A stretch of 64,000 nucleotides of DNA from Kudoa neothunni (lineage: Eukaryota; Cnidaria): assembly GCA_964304625.1 (NCBI GenBank), contig OZ199840.1, forward strand, positions 6,758,001 through 6,822,000, written 5' to 3'. Numbering within the stretch: the first letter of the stretch is position 1; the number at the start of each line of letters is the position of its first letter. The translations under genes were made by a program, and so were the position numbers. Below the pieces are notes generated by a model. The model was not told the DNA's origin, ran no database searches, and saw nothing but the letters and a program-made list of their open reading frames with translations. Positions 47,701 to 60,160 of this stretch are shown in pieces.

Positions 47701-47879
47701 CAGCAGTCAACTCGTTTAAATCGTCTTGTTTGCAATATTATGCAAATAAAGAGATCAGTACCTTTATTGACACAACTTCAAAATTATTACCATCAGATGT
47801 GCTACAGAAACTGAAACTGTTTATTCTACCTGAGCATCAGTTCATATTTGATGTTTATTTATCAAGCGTAAACCAATAA
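44778..47879 (+). CDS. RTEL1: RTEL1-like Rad3/XPD-family DNA helicase
   Basis: Two exons, 44778-45113 and 45312-47879, join in phase to a 967-residue protein (human RTEL1 is about 1,220-1,300). RTEL1 is an iron-sulfur DNA helicase that unwinds D-loops, T-loops and G-quadruplexes during replication and telomere upkeep. The start [20 protein letters not shown] matches RTEL1 closely. Walker A is SPTGTGKT (44-51) and the Walker B box is DEAH (252-255). Four cysteines for the Fe-S cluster lie at about 136, 154, 163 and 203; the first two spacings (17 and 8 residues) equal those of human RTEL1. Later helicase motifs are [14 protein letters not shown] and QAIGRVIRH. The C-terminus (about 895-967, [20 protein letters not shown]) resembles one harmonin-N-like domain of the two in vertebrates. 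No PIP box or RING is seen. The ATG at 44778 is chosen because no ATG precedes it in the open frame. Confidence 0.93.
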
Positions 47880-49639
47880 ACACCTCCCATATTTTGATCC
47901 GACAATTTTTGTATAGATATTGTTATTTTGGCTGTATTTTTTGCTAATGTACTTGCCACGTATGCTCGCATAGTGGTCTTATGTATGTAGAGGTACAGGG
48001 TGATTTTCGATCTGCTTTTTGTGATTCTTTTACAAATCATTTCCTAAAATTAGATTTTATTGAAAAAGTAACTACAGTAAAGCCATAATTTTTAAGCTGT
48101 ATCTTTCATGCGAGGTTTAAAATTAAAATGTTGCGAATACATGTATAAGATTCACGATTTGCATGACATTAAGAATTTTAATTAATTTTTTATTGCAACA
48201 TTCTTTTGGCTGTGTAATTTTGTGTAAAGTATCTCTTGAAAAATGCGATTTGTTGGCTCCATGAAGTTACTGCGTTAAGCGAACCAGCATATTTTTATTT
48301 GTTTTATTTTACGCACGTTTCATATGATTTATTCGAAAAAACTATTTATTATTAAATTTTTATAAATTTGGCTATAATTTATTTTGTAGCATTTTTTGAT
48401 ACTGAATTAAACAAAATTATTCCATAAAGAGAGAGCTATTTCAACATTCAACTGCTTTGCATAGAAAGCGCCCATAAAAATTTGTCTGAATAATCTCTAT
48501 CTATTTTCTAAAATAACTTTTTATTTATAAAACGGCGTAATCTCAAAACAATCAATAAAATGTATAGATTAAGATGAATTTAAAAAATTCTTGAGAATCT
48601 GGGTTAGTTGACGGATGGAATTTATTACGCGTGCTAAAACTAACTTACACGACTGAGAGCCCGTTCATCTTCTTACAAATACACAACAGCTAGTCAGAAA
48701 ATCAGTATTTTTAAGCTTTTGTACTTTATAAAGCTTTACATTTATCGAAAATACATTATAATAGGTCTGACCTTATTCAGAAGGTATGGAAATATTCTTG
48801 AGATGCCGTGATCTTTTGAATTAAAGATACTTTATTGAATTTGACAATTTTGCCGTCGCGCTGTTTTGTAACTCCTTAGCGTGTCATATTACCAAATGAT
48901 TATAAAACAAAAGCTGAACAATAAGAATTGGAAATTAACGAATACATAATTGGTTAATAGATAATAAATCCAATTTTCTACGTAACCTTGTCAACCTTAA
49001 TGATGCCGTATGACATGGTTTTAAATTGATCGCATGATTTCTATTTCTTTGTTAAACCCATCGGTTAAATATTTCATGCACAAATATGATGTAATAATAC
49101 TTTTATTAATGTTGAAGAATTTTCTATTATTACATGGGTTTCATACAGTAGTGTATGGGTCGTACGCAATTTTTAAAATTTTACTTGTCTAATATTTATT
49201 TCGTTTATATTCAAATTCAAATTGATAGTTCAATACGAAATAGATCATTTGTCGATAAATAATTGGTTTTCAACAAAATATTAGGATTGAAAACTTACTA
49301 TATGGATCTAAAGCAAAAATGGCTCGGGCGTGGCGCTTAATCTGAACTTTGCAAAAAATGAATGGAGCATCAGTTTTTGCGAAACAAAACCACTTTACAC
49401 TACCAAAAAACTCTAAATTATAAGTTTTTACGAGTTCATATCATAAAAAAGGTGCCAAGTTCCAAGCGATGGAAAAATTTCCCCATAAAAATGAACGATA
49501 ATAAAAAGGTCTAAATGCCCAGTTCCATTTTTGTATCTTTTCTTGAAAAATAGAATAGGAAACTCACTATTCCTAAGAGAAAAAATGTTATTATCTCTCG
49601 ATTATTTATAAACCCACCAAACAAATATTTGTCTATTAT
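47880..49639. other. No gene seen
   Basis: About 1.8 kb of AT-rich sequence downstream of the helicase gene. Only short frames, and no ends of known elements. Confidence 0.4.
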
Positions 49640-50090
49640 AACATTGCTACTTTTCTTCGAACACAACCTGTGTGCTTCAGCCACTGGATCATGGAATTGT
49701 TAAAGTTTTAAAATGATGCACGAAAGAAATCTAATTGCGTCGATTATACAGCAGATCGAATTTCAGAATGGTGGCTACATTGTAACTAACGTCTTAGATG
49801 TTATTCACTTGACAATAAAATTACGAGAATATATTAAAACGGAAACCATAGTTAACTGCTTCAGGAAATCAATTGTCCTCTCTGAAAGTCCACTAAATAA
49901 TGATTCCCATGATGTTCCTGATGATGATCAATTTAGACATGGCACAACTAAGCTGGTTGAATAATCGAAATCATTAGAATTAACAAATACTATTGATGAA
50001 ACTCTTGAAAGCAGCACAGTCGACACCTCTGAAGTTTTGACACCAGATTTTCCTTATTTTGACATGATTGATGACGACTCCGATTAAATT
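49640..50090 (+). pseudogene. pogo/Tigger transposase C-terminal fragment
   Basis: At about 49661-49710 one frame reads TTCVLQPLDHGIVKVLK, the box around the third catalytic Asp of pogo/Tigger transposases (compare TTSLLQPLDQGIIHSFK at 26180). In the frame at 49713-49964, ETIVNCFRKSIVLSESP corresponds to STIINCFQKAGFSSRQP. An acidic tail (DVPDDDQF, then EVLTPDFPYFDMIDDDSD) follows after an in-frame stop. Several breaks are present and no element ends were found. Confidence 0.7.
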
Positions 50091-51299
50091 GATAAGGTTA
50101 TTATATCAAAACAGGAGTAACTAAACTAATTTGCAAAAGTTAGAAATCTCTTTCTAAATATAACGTTGTCAATGTTTGACAATATAAACCGAACTTAAAT
50201 GGCTGACTCAATATTTGAACAATTTTTTCAGAACAACAAATATAGAACGATATTTTAATAACAAAAGATATACAAGTTAATTTTTGTTTCAAATTAAATT
50301 ATTATTGATTGAAAACTGTCACTTTTCTCTTAACGCATGCGCTATTCGAATGTGCCCAGCGCAAAAATGGGGGAAAATCTTATAATTGAAACTGACTGAT
50401 CTTGGATCATTGTGTTGGTATAAAAAATGTATTTACTTATAATTATTCATTAAATTTACAGAAATAACAATAAATTACGAGTATATCGTATTTGTCGAAA
50501 GTAAGGACAAAAAAATTAGTGATACCACATTCTTATATTTTATATTTAATAATTTTCTATAAAATAACATTACTAAAGTGTATATTAAAACATAAAATTA
50601 TTATGAAAATTCAAATATGTTTTTTCTCGTTTAGATTATTTTTTAAACTGTAAATGTGATTCATTATCATACCTGATTATTTCTCCTTATTTTTACGTTA
50701 CTCAACAATATTCCACCCATAAAAATTATTGTGCACACGATCATAAAATATTTTGTACAAGAACTAATAGAAGTTGCAAATAATGTGTGATAAATACAGT
50801 TAAGAAAAAAAAGTTGTGAAAATATATTGGTTTTTGTTGAACTCATAATTAATATTTGTTATGCATTTCAATTATATTGCACGCCAAAGTGGGGGCCATT
50901 AAAGCTTAAAATTTACCGATATTACGCAGCTACATGAAATTATATATCTTAAAACTCCTTGTAAAAAATATTGTTGCATTTCTATCATAAAAAAATAACA
51001 CTATACAAGAAGTTTTAATTCTTCTTCCAATTAAATAATTCTACAACTCACATATAATTAAAAGAGAAAATTGAAAAGGGGGAAAAATAATTCCAGACTA
51101 TATAATTATCGAGTAAGTTTAATTAAGAATCTTACTAAATATTAATATTTTTGTTTTCTATGAAAAATGATTTAAAATATACCAAAGATATAATATTAAA
51201 AATAAAAGATCACAAGAAGAATCCATAAGTGTGAATGTTGAATCTGAGATCTAGTAGTCAAATAATAACTAAAATTTCATGAAAAATTGTGATTATTAA
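50091..51299. other. No gene seen
   Basis: AT-rich sequence between two pogo remnants, with no supported feature. Confidence 0.4.
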
Positions 51300-51301
51300 T
51301 A

Positions 51302-51855
51302 CAGTCGGTAATCGATTATGTATACTTGTTTCCAGGCACTCTGGTGATCAATGTAGCATTAATCGTAGAAAAATTAGAAACTTCGCGATAAGCGAAGATA
51401 AAAATACAACAGCATTAGAAAGAAAATACAAAATAATAAAATACTTCGAAAATCTTCCTTAAATAAGCGTTAAGATAGTTACTGTGAGGCATTTCAACAT
51501 ATCAAATATAGTAGTGCTAAATGGCCAACTCGAAAAAATAACTAAATTTTCTCTCTAATTTAAAAAAGTTTAGATCGTTTCCGATCATTGTTAGTATTGT
51601 AAATTGATTTGTGTATGTCATAGCGGGTCAAGGATATCACACAAACCAAAATTATTGATTTTTTGTCTGTTGTAGAATTTATATTCGTTTGTATTATTTT
51701 AATATAAAAAACATCAATTTTTCTTCTAAATTCCAAAAAAGAGGATATACAAGTATTACGTGCATGCGAAAAAAGTTGTGTATAATCGAGCCAGAACCGA
51801 TTTTATACATTTTTCCATGGTCGGGGAGGGATTATGCAAAATCGATTATCTACCG
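51302..51855 (+). mobile_element. Internally deleted pogo-type element (554 bp)
   Basis: TA flanks (51300-51301 and 51856-51857) enclose ends that are inverted repeats: CAGTCGGTAATCGATTATGT on the left, CGGTAGATAATCGATTTTGC on the right. Inner motif copies follow (AAAATCGGTTCTGGCTCG near 51797, opposite strand). At 51405-51465 a frame reads TALERKYKIIKYFENLP and then VRHFNISNIVVLNG, the psq-type N-terminus of the pogo transposase. The rest of the gene is deleted, leaving a short non-autonomous derivative. Confidence 0.75.
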
Positions 51856-51857
51856 TA

Positions 51858-52888
51858 TAACTAAGACTGATATCTTTTGTGATTACATCTAGAGTCATTC
51901 GGTTGGATTGGATTCAAAAATACCGCATCATAGGATCAAATGCCTAAAAGTATAGAATGGCTTTCTCAGGTTGACCTCACATATTTTCGTATATATGATG
52001 TGAGGAAATTGCCTCTTACTGTATTACAGTAACAAGGAAGTATAATAACCTTAACCGCTTTAAGTATGTATTAAAAACTTTTGATTTTTCTTCATAAGAA
52101 AATTAATTGTGGAAATATTAATTTTTTTAAATGGCTCTACGATATTTGAACTAAAAATTTAATCAGAAAAATATATTAGCTAATTATTCTTGTTCAATGA
52201 GCTGCACATTCTAAGGTAAATTGAAACATATAATTTTTAAAACGAAGTCAACAAATTATAAGGATATTTATGAGATTCATTACTTAAAGTCAACAACATC
52301 GATAATGCTTTATCGAATACTCAACAACGTATCTACCATAGATATTCACAAATTTTATAATTATACTTCTTTGTAGATATCTTAAAATTAATTAATTCTA
52401 AAAAAAGTAGAAAACCAACAATTGATTATTTAAAATTAAATAAATATAATAATATTTTCGTTATCTGATATTGTTTGCAAACGTGCATGTGATATGCAGC
52501 TATTAAATACGTTATTTCTATTGCACACCGTTTTCCCAGCCACCCAAAAATGTGAAATAAACCTTTATGACCGTATATTTTTTAAAACTACAACAAATTG
52601 ATTAATCCGTTATTTTAATCCGTTTATATTAATAGGTATTGTACAAAAATGTAACATAACAAATAATTGGCAAATAAATGTTTTTTATCCTAAAATACAA
52701 ATAAGAAAATTATAATCTAATGATCATCATTTAATACCTACAAGTAACTAAAAAACAATGGAGTAGTTATTTTATACACAAATGCTCAATATTTAACTTT
52801 TCAGTTAAAATTAGGCTGATTTTTTGTTTTAAATCGATAAATTCATTAAAAACTAACATATAACAACTAAAATCATTTAAGATTATTC
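51858..52888. other. No gene seen
   Basis: About 1 kb of AT-rich sequence with no supported feature. Confidence 0.4.
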
Positions 52889-52890
52889 TA

Positions 52891-54182
52891 CAGTGGGTGA
52901 CGGGCAATATGTAATCACTTCGGGATCAGAGAAAAAGTGCGAATTAGCCAGCAATGAGGGGTAATACACACTTTTTGTAACGCATGCGTATATTCAAAAT
53001 TCAATTATTTTTTGATTATTATTGTTGTTATAATTTACTATAGAGAACATCTATTAATTTAACTTGTTTGTCACACTCCATGTATATGTTATACAAATCT
53101 TCTTCTAAGTTTTATGTGTACTTTTAGTAATAAATAGAATCATGTTTTGTTTTAAATCCCTCTATACATTTGAGACATTTAAATGGTTTTTGTGATTTAG
53201 ATATGTATTAATCAACTGGTTCTAAATAGGATGTACTAATGTCTCTTGGATAATTGGAAAATTTAGTTATTTTTTTCATTGCCTTTGTTTTGATACGTAA
53301 TATTTTTTAAGTGATACTTCAATTATGTTTTAAGTGGTTGAAATTCGTCCTGTTCAGCCAAAAAGATTACTTTCGCTACTTTTAATATTTTCTGTATAGA
53401 AAATTGCAACAAAATTGAATCATGATTTGTCTTAATTAAATTCAACCTCATCTCGAGTTTATAAATTTTCAGAGTTATTTTTAGGTGTAAATTCACCAAC
53501 GATTTTCGGATCACTATGAAAGTTTAACCTACTCAGATTAAACTGTTCTTTAAAACCTTAAAACCAACCATAGCTAACATCATAGACACCTTACGTAATT
53601 TTCTCCACAATTTCATTACGTTTAAAAATAATTTCCTATGAGGAATAACTCTGAAATATTTGACCTTATTCAAGTAATCCGTTCGCAGATTTTCCGTCAG
53701 ATTCATCGTTTTTTCAGTTGTTGAATATTTACAATTCCATTTTCATATAATTCCATAATTTGTAATTTCATGGATAGGTTACTATTTAAAATTAATATAA
53801 AAATAACAACATATTTTGGTAATAGTGTGGCTTTAAGTTTTTTATATTAACCTCAATTGTTTTATTGCTCTGTATTTTTTATTTATTATAAGCATATTAT
53901 GAAGATTTATATCAACCGTACATACAAATCAAATCATACCTGCGCGCGTTTTTGAAGTCAATTTCAGGGAAAATGGTGCGCATTACCCAACAATACGTTT
54001 AAATTACAATATTTTATTGATTTTTGTTGTTTGAAAATTATTTTTCAGGTGTAAAATCTCAACCAAATTAAGTTTATAAACGTCAACTTAAGTAATGTGT
54101 TCAACAAGTAGTAAGTAGTAAATTCTATATGAAAGAGCGAAAGTACGTATTAGCCGAAATGCTTATTACCCGTCACCCACTG
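52891..54182 (-). mobile_element. pogo/Tigger derivative with TA flanks (1.3 kb)
   Basis: The ends are inverted repeats: CAGTGGGTGACGGGCAATAT on the left and CAGTGGGTGACGGGTAATAA on the right, each followed by a GCTAAT/GCGAATTAGCC-like motif. TA flanks it on both sides (52889-52890 and 54183-54184). Inside, on the minus strand at about 53515-53580, one frame reads YGWF, a stop, then GFKEQFNLSRLNFHSDPK, the CENP-B-type segment of a Tigger transposase (compare YGWFRCFKSRFNLKKINFHG at 25590). The catalytic half is missing, so the copy is internally deleted and non-coding. Confidence 0.8.
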
Positions 54183-54373
54183 TATTACATTAATTGAGGT
54201 AGGCTTATCACGGATCTAAAAAAAATTGTATAACGAATTATATTAACCAACATAAAATTTTCACTTTTGAAATATGAAATTATTAAATCAATATTTTAAA
54301 CTTACGATCGATCGTTTTATTTTTATTCACAGATAATTATGATACGTGAGATCGAACTCATTACATTCATATA

Positions 54374-55906
54374 CAGTATTTCAAGATCTAAATGCAACCC
54401 ATAAGCGTGGACGTATAATTTTCATACAGGAACTAAAAAACTTATATTTTAATTGATAATTATATAATTTAAGCGCCGATCACACGCTACATCTCATAAA
54501 ATAAACTATTAGAATTTAATTAAGTTGAATTACTACGCTCGCCTTACAAACTAGTTATAAGCTATCGTTAATGCGTCGATGCCATCATTTAAATAATGAT
54601 TCCTATTTATAACTAAAGATGAATTCTGAAGATTAATCTCAATTAAATAGGAAATTGCATGACATTTAACTTTAATTTTTGTAAATTCAGCGCACGCTAA
54701 GTTAAAATGTCAGCACTTGGCAATAACCAACAAAACAACAACCTTCCTAAAAGAAAATACATTACTCTCAGTGATGAAATTAGGAATCTTGTTGTCACGT
54801 TATCGAAAGCAATTATTTTGTTGCCTTTCTTAGTTTACATTTATTAGGAAAATTATACAAACAGTTTTATTGCCGAAAAAACGGGCGTTCATAAATCCAC
54901 CATTGGAAGAATATTGCGCAAAAGCTTAGAAAATGGGGCTGAAATAGCGGCAAAAAAGGATGACGACAGAAGATCGAAATTGGATGAATCTCACAAACAA
55001 TATATTCGTGAATTAGTGGATGACGATTGCACCGTTACCTTGGAAACAATCGCTAAAAAACTTCTGGACGAATTTAATATCGAAGTAACCAGACAAACTG
55101 TAAGTAAATGCTTATGTGATTTTCGTTATACCTTGAAACGGATTTCGATCGTCCCGTTAGCTAGAAATTCGCCAAATAACATAATAAAGAGAAAAAAGTT
55201 ATTATTTAAGTTATGATGTTTATTTACATCAAATAGTTATGTGCTTGAGTATTTACAAAATAAGCCCATGTATTCATCAGTGATTTTCATTGATGAAGGG
55301 GGGATTTTCATCATCCATGCGGCAATCATTTGGGCGGTCACTCTCTGGAACAAGAGCGAATCTCAAAGTAAAGAGCGTACGCTCAAAAAATATAACCTTA
55401 ATAGCTGCCATAAGTGATGAAAAGGTTTGGAGTTTCCATTTGGAAAGTGGATCCGTTAACCAAAATATATTTTATAATTTCATCAGCAAGTTATTTGATG
55501 ATCTAGCTCTAGCTAACGAGGGGGTCGAACGTGTTCTCCTCATAATGGATAATGTTCGGTTCCATAAAACGAATACCATAACTGGGCTTGTAGAGTCAAG
55601 CAATCACAAACTGTTGTTTTTTCCGCCCTATTCCCCCTTCCTCAATCCTATTGAGGAGTTTTTTCACCAAATGAAAACCATCGTGAGAAACAGATATCCT
55701 CAAAATCATGAACAATTGATGTCCGCTATTATGGAGAGCCCAGCGGAAGTTTCTGTTAATCATTTGAATAATTATTCAAATCATGCTGAATCATATTTCC
55801 CAAAGTGTATAAATATGGAGATTATCAATAATTAGTTTAAATATCCAACGAAAGAAAAATGTTGCATTTTGGTTTTACCTAGTTGCATTTAGATCTTGAA
55901 ATACTG
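54374..55906 (+). mobile_element. IS630/Tc1-like element, nearly intact, TA flanks
   Basis: The 1,533-bp element has inverted ends that match for about 25 bases, starting CAGTATTTCAAGATCTAAAT. TA flanks it at 54372-54373 and 55907-55908. It holds a single transposase gene with one evident frameshift. Confidence 0.93.
54706..55835 (+). pseudogene. IS630/Tc1-like transposase gene, one +1 frameshift
   Basis: The start is MSALGNNQQNNNLPKRKYI at 54706. The first exon ends in TLSK; an intron of about 46 nt that starts GC rather than GT and ends TTATTAG leads to ENYTNSFIAEKTGVHKSTIG, a helix-turn-helix. A second winged domain is TLETIAKKLLDEFNIEVTRQ. A second intron of about 40 nt (GTTATT to AAATAG) precedes YVLEYLQNKPMYSSVIFIDE, which carries the first catalytic Asp-Glu. 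In the run of six G at 55298-55303 one G is extra, shifting the frame; the core continues with GFSSSMRQSFGRS, LLIMDNVRFHKTN (second Asp) and FFPPYSPFLNPIEEFFHQMK (third Glu). The gene ends MEIINN at 55835. Apart from the one shift the gene looks complete. Confidence 0.88.
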
Positions 55907-55908
55907 TA

Positions 55909-56306
55909 ATAAACGTCCATAGACTCCATCACATCATACTTAATTACATTTAAACTAAAAAATTTTTCCATTTAGCTCAAGTGAATTATTCTTTCCTCGG
56001 AGTTACGTCAATTATTATCGTTTTATGAGTTCTCACGCAATTAAAGATTAAACTGGTATAAATGCGAAAAGTAGTCGATCTACTTAAAAATCAAAAACCT
56101 AATAAAATGTAAGTTTAAAAAATATGAAAAGAATACAATATATAATCATAATTTGTAATATATAATTTTTTTAATGACTTACTGTTCTACTCCAATAAAT
56201 TATGCGCAAATAAATGTGGGTACGTCGCGATAAAAGCAAATTACTAAAAACGCTAGACGTTCTAAAAATCGTTAATTTCTCTTTAAGATACAAAAAAGTA
56301 TTTATA
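55909..56306. other. No gene seen
   Basis: About 400 bases between the IS630-like element and the piggyBac end, with no supported feature. Confidence 0.4.
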
Positions 56307-56331
56307 TTAACCCTCTAATGAATATGGGGTA

Positions 56332-58299
56332 CAGTCGTGCCTCGGTATTGCGTAGTAGCCCAATATCTCTTGTATTTGTTCTATTTTAGTTAAATTGGAA
56401 AATATATTAGATACATTAACGCTAATATTATAAAATTATTGTAAAGAAAAAATTTTTAAATAAACCAAAACGTATATTATTCGATATTGCGAAGTGATTT
56501 TGCATTGCGTAGTAAATTCAAAGTCCGGATTGTGTGTTTGATTCGAGAGTGCAGCGAGATATTGCTGAGAAGAATAAAACTATTAGTTATTATAATTCAA
56601 TTAAAAGTGCAAAAAAATGACCGTAATGAAATTCGGATTAAGTATTCAAATGTTTTTACTTTATATTAATAATAACGATAATTTTTGTTAAGAATATTCA
56701 ACTCTCAGTAGAATTCTCTCAATGGAACAAAAAATTACTGATTCCAATATTTCTAACAAGAGAAAACAATTTTCTAGCGGTAAACATGAAGATGTCGATA
56801 CCGAAGTTTATAATTGGATCGTAAATGCTCGAAATAATAAAAAACCAATTTCTGGCGAAATTATAATAGCAAGAGCACTGTCAACCGCCAAAGAAAAGAA
56901 TATTGACAATTTTAATGCAAGTAGAGGATGGCTGGCTTGCTTTAAAAATAGATTTGGACTTCGTTCCGCAAGACTTCATGGGGAAGCATCTAGTGCTGAT
57001 TCTTCTTCAATCTATGCTTGGAAATTTGAGAATAAATATATTTTGCAAAGTTACGATCCAACAAATATTATTAATGTTGATGAGACTGCGCTTTTTTACC
57101 AACAAATTAATAAGCAAACTTACGTATTAAAAGCAGAACAAGATGTCCGAGGATCTGAAGTGTCCAAGAAGCATGTTACGGTTTTAGTATCCGCGGCCTT
57201 AGATGGTTCAAAATTACCATTATTTGTAATTGGTAAATATCAGAAGCCTCGTCGTTTTAAAAATATATCCCATCTACCAATTGAATATTTTTCACAGAAA
57301 AACTCATAAATAAACACCTCTATCTTTTTTCAAATTATGAAAAAATTTAACAATATGTTTGAAAAAGAGAATAGAAAAGTTTTAATTTTATTAGACCAAT
57401 GCCCCTCCCACCCTAAAGACATGGAGGGTCTAGAAAATATTAAATTTTTATTTTTGCCGAAGAATACTACATCGATATTATACAGCCTTGCGATTTAGGA
57501 ATAATTAACTCATTAAAAAGCAATTATAAAAAAATTCTCCATTCCATTAGTGTATTGGATGATAATGAATTAATATTAAAAAACTATACTTTATTCGACT
57601 GTTTAAAAACGTTAAAAAATGCTTGGAATAATGTTTCGAAGGAAACAATAATTAATTGTTTTAAAAAGTCAGGTGTTTTTGATGAAGGTAATTTTTGATT
57701 AAAATTATAAATATATGTTTGATAGCATCAACAACTATCCAAGAAATTCAAGAATATGATAACATTAATGAAGGTATTTTATCAAAAATTATTTTTCTAA
57801 AATTAACTAGACTCAGTTGATGATGTATCATCTTCTGAAATTAGCGAAAAAGTTCACGATGAAGCAAACTCCTCTCCCGTCATTAATAGCGACATAGATG
57901 ATCTATCTGAAAATGAAAAGGATGAAACAAAGCTATAAAAAAGGTCTCCACAAAGAAAATTAGAGAAGCAATACAAACTTTAAGAGAAACTTTTATCGCG
58001 GAAGAACCAGAAAGTTTATTCGACCTACACCCTGTAATGGACCGACTGATCTCAATACCAAAAAAAGAGAACTCCAAACCACCAAAACGGACTTTTTTCA
58101 CAAAAAATTAAAAGAAACCTCATTTAAAAATTAACTTATATTTTCATTTCTGGATTCTATGCTTAAAAAAAATAGGTTAAATCATGAAAATACAATTTCC
58201 CTTCAATACGCGAGCGCGAGTATCGGTATTGCGTACTAATTTTGTATTGCGTAGCAAAACTGAATCCCCGATTTACTTCGCAATATCGAGGTTTGACTG
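56332..58299 (+). mobile_element. Tigger (pogo) element nested in the piggyBac
   Basis: The 1,968-bp element runs from CAGTCGTGCCTCGGTATTGC to an end that reads inward CAGTCAAACCTCGATATTGC. Similar GTATTGCGTAGTA motifs recur about 170 bases inside each end (near 56500 and 58235). TA flanks it at 56330-56331 and 58300-58301. Its transposase gene is at 56722-58110. Confidence 0.93.
56722..58110 (+). pseudogene. Tigger transposase gene with two short introns, frameshifted
   Basis: The N-terminus (MEQKITDSNISNKRKQFSSG) leads into the CENP-B-type domain (VYNWIVNARNNKKPISGEII, GWLACFKNRFGLRSARLHGE). Catalytic Asp residues are in INVDETALFYQQ, LILLDQCPSHP and LQPCDLGIINSLK. There is a stop at 57307, where related copies read SAWMTSS, and a frameshift near 57480. 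Downstream, two GT-AG introns of about 42 and 37 nt link GVFDEG to ASTTIQEIQEYDNINED and then SVDDVSSSEISEKVHDEANS. A final frameshift near 57940 precedes the tail (FIAEEPESLFDLHPVMDRL). The tail FDLHP.MDR is shared with the Tigger at 16247. The psq-type N-terminal exon is not evident. Confidence 0.87.
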
Positions 58300-58633
58300 T
58301 ATATTTATATCCCGAACGATTCTAGACTCCAATTTTTTACTTCATAGAATATCAAAATTATTTTGACAGCCCTTTCTAATCTAAAAATATTTTTTTATCT
58401 ACTAAAATTAAAATTTTATTTTTTATAATTAGGAAAAAAATTATCTTATTATACCTTCCAATTAACATTGGGATATAAATATATCCCACATTTTTTGTTG
58501 ATAGAACTATATAAAATGTTAAAATATATCTTTTGGCAAGTTTTAAGAAAATTTTATCGAACAAATTTTGAGTAAACCAACAAACATTACCTTTTATTTA
58601 TTTGCACACATGTGCGAAACTATTTACTTTCGA

Positions 58634-60160
58634 ATGAGTTTGAGTGATTATAACGGAAGCTGCTCTGATACTGATTCATCAGACAACGATTATTTTCCTA
58701 CGGGTTATATTTTATCGGATGGTTACAATGTTGATTCAAATATCCAGATAATTTCACTTTTGGGTAAAAATGGAACTTTATGAGAGACTGGACCTCTGTT
58801 ACCCACTAGAACAACAGCCGAAAACACGATGTATAATCTCTTCTGTATTGCTTCTTGAATATCTCAAAATGTAAATAATGAAACTGATTCGTTTCGAGTA
58901 TTTTTGAACGAAGAAATGTATGAAATTGTTTTGAAATACAATTTCGGCAACGCATGGACAGAGTTAGACCAAATGGAATTGGATGGCTTTATCGGATGTC
59001 TTTTATTGATGGGTGCTCGTAGGGATAATCAAGAACCTATTTCGGAATGATTTGGCCCAGATGAAGGGAGGATGATTTATCGTGATTTATTTGCTTTGAA
59101 CCGATTTAGGCAAATAATGCGATCTGTCCATTTTGACGACATGGAAACCAGGGCACTTGAAAGAAAACCGATAAATTTTTCCATATCGCGAGTTACGGAA
59201 TATTTGAGATAATTTACTCATTCGAAGCTTTCGTCCTCTGGAAAATCTCTGCATGGACGAGCAACTTGTTGCATTCAGAGGTCGCTGCAAATTAAAACAG
59301 TACATGTCGTCGAAGCCTGTCAAGTACGGAATAAAGTTTTTTTCGTTGGTCGATCCTGAATCAACCTGTGTATCTAGCATAAGTGCGTATTTGGGGAAAC
59401 GAAGTAATGAAGCTGTTAGAGCAGTCAACGTTGATAAAAATATTGTTTTACAGCTATTAGAACCATTTTATGGTTCAGGGAGAAATTTAGTGTGACAATT
59501 TTTTTACCACCGTTGAACTGGCCGACGATTTACTCGAGAGAAGAATTACGGTAGTTGGGACGATGCGCTCAAATAAAAGTGAAATCTATCCCAACTTGCG
59601 ACCTAAAAAAATAACCCAATTAATTCTTCCAAATCTGTTTTTCACGACAAAAAAATGTTATTAAGATACCTGCCGCGCAAAAGTAAACCAGTCTATATGT
59701 TTTGTTCTTTGACGGCCAACGTTCACACGGCGACAGAACCACCGCATAAACCTGACGTTATAGTTTATTTTAATGCTATAAAAAGTGGGGTTGATACGAT
59801 TGCTAGATTGTTAGCTTCAGTGAGTGTGAAAAGAATCACTCGTCGTTTTTTAATATGTTTGACATTTCTTTTATCAACGCTTTCTGTATTTACAAAAACG
59901 TATTTAATTCGTCAAATCTTGTGAGGTGGGATTTCCTAAAAATGGTTGCCGAACAGTTAGCTGGTCAATTAGTTTCAAGGAAAAACCAAATTGTGATACC
60001 AATTAACCCGTTAAATACATCCAGAGATTCATCCGTCAACAATAATTATTCCGAATGTCGATTTTACATAAGAAAAAAGACAGAAAAACAACAGTAAGAT
60101 GTGACATCTGTTCTTCTCCCTGTTTTAAGCTCCACTTAAATGTTTTTGTACGATATGTTT
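58634..60160 (+). pseudogene. piggyBac transposase, several breaks
   Basis: The N-terminus MSLSDYNGSCSDTDSSDND is acidic and Ser-rich, as usual. Core pieces follow: FNEEMYEIV-like LNEEMYEIVLKYNFGNAWTE, then QMELDGFIGCLLLMGARRDN, RDLFALNRFRQIMRSVHFDD, MDEQLVAFRGRCKLKQYMSS with KPVKYGIKFFSL, and DNFFTTVELADDLLERRITV. Later pieces are KSGVDTIARLLASVSVKRIT (family: GVD..D....Y...RKT.RW) and FLKMVAEQLAGQLVSRKNQ. The C-terminal Cys-rich domain reads CRFYIRKKT and RCDICSSPCFKLHLN. The catalytic Asp residues in LVAFRGR-D-type and DNFFT boxes are partly visible (DEQLVAF, DNFF). Stops near 58785, 58855 and 59050 and frame changes near 59210, 59495 and 59650 make it non-functional. Confidence 0.87.
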
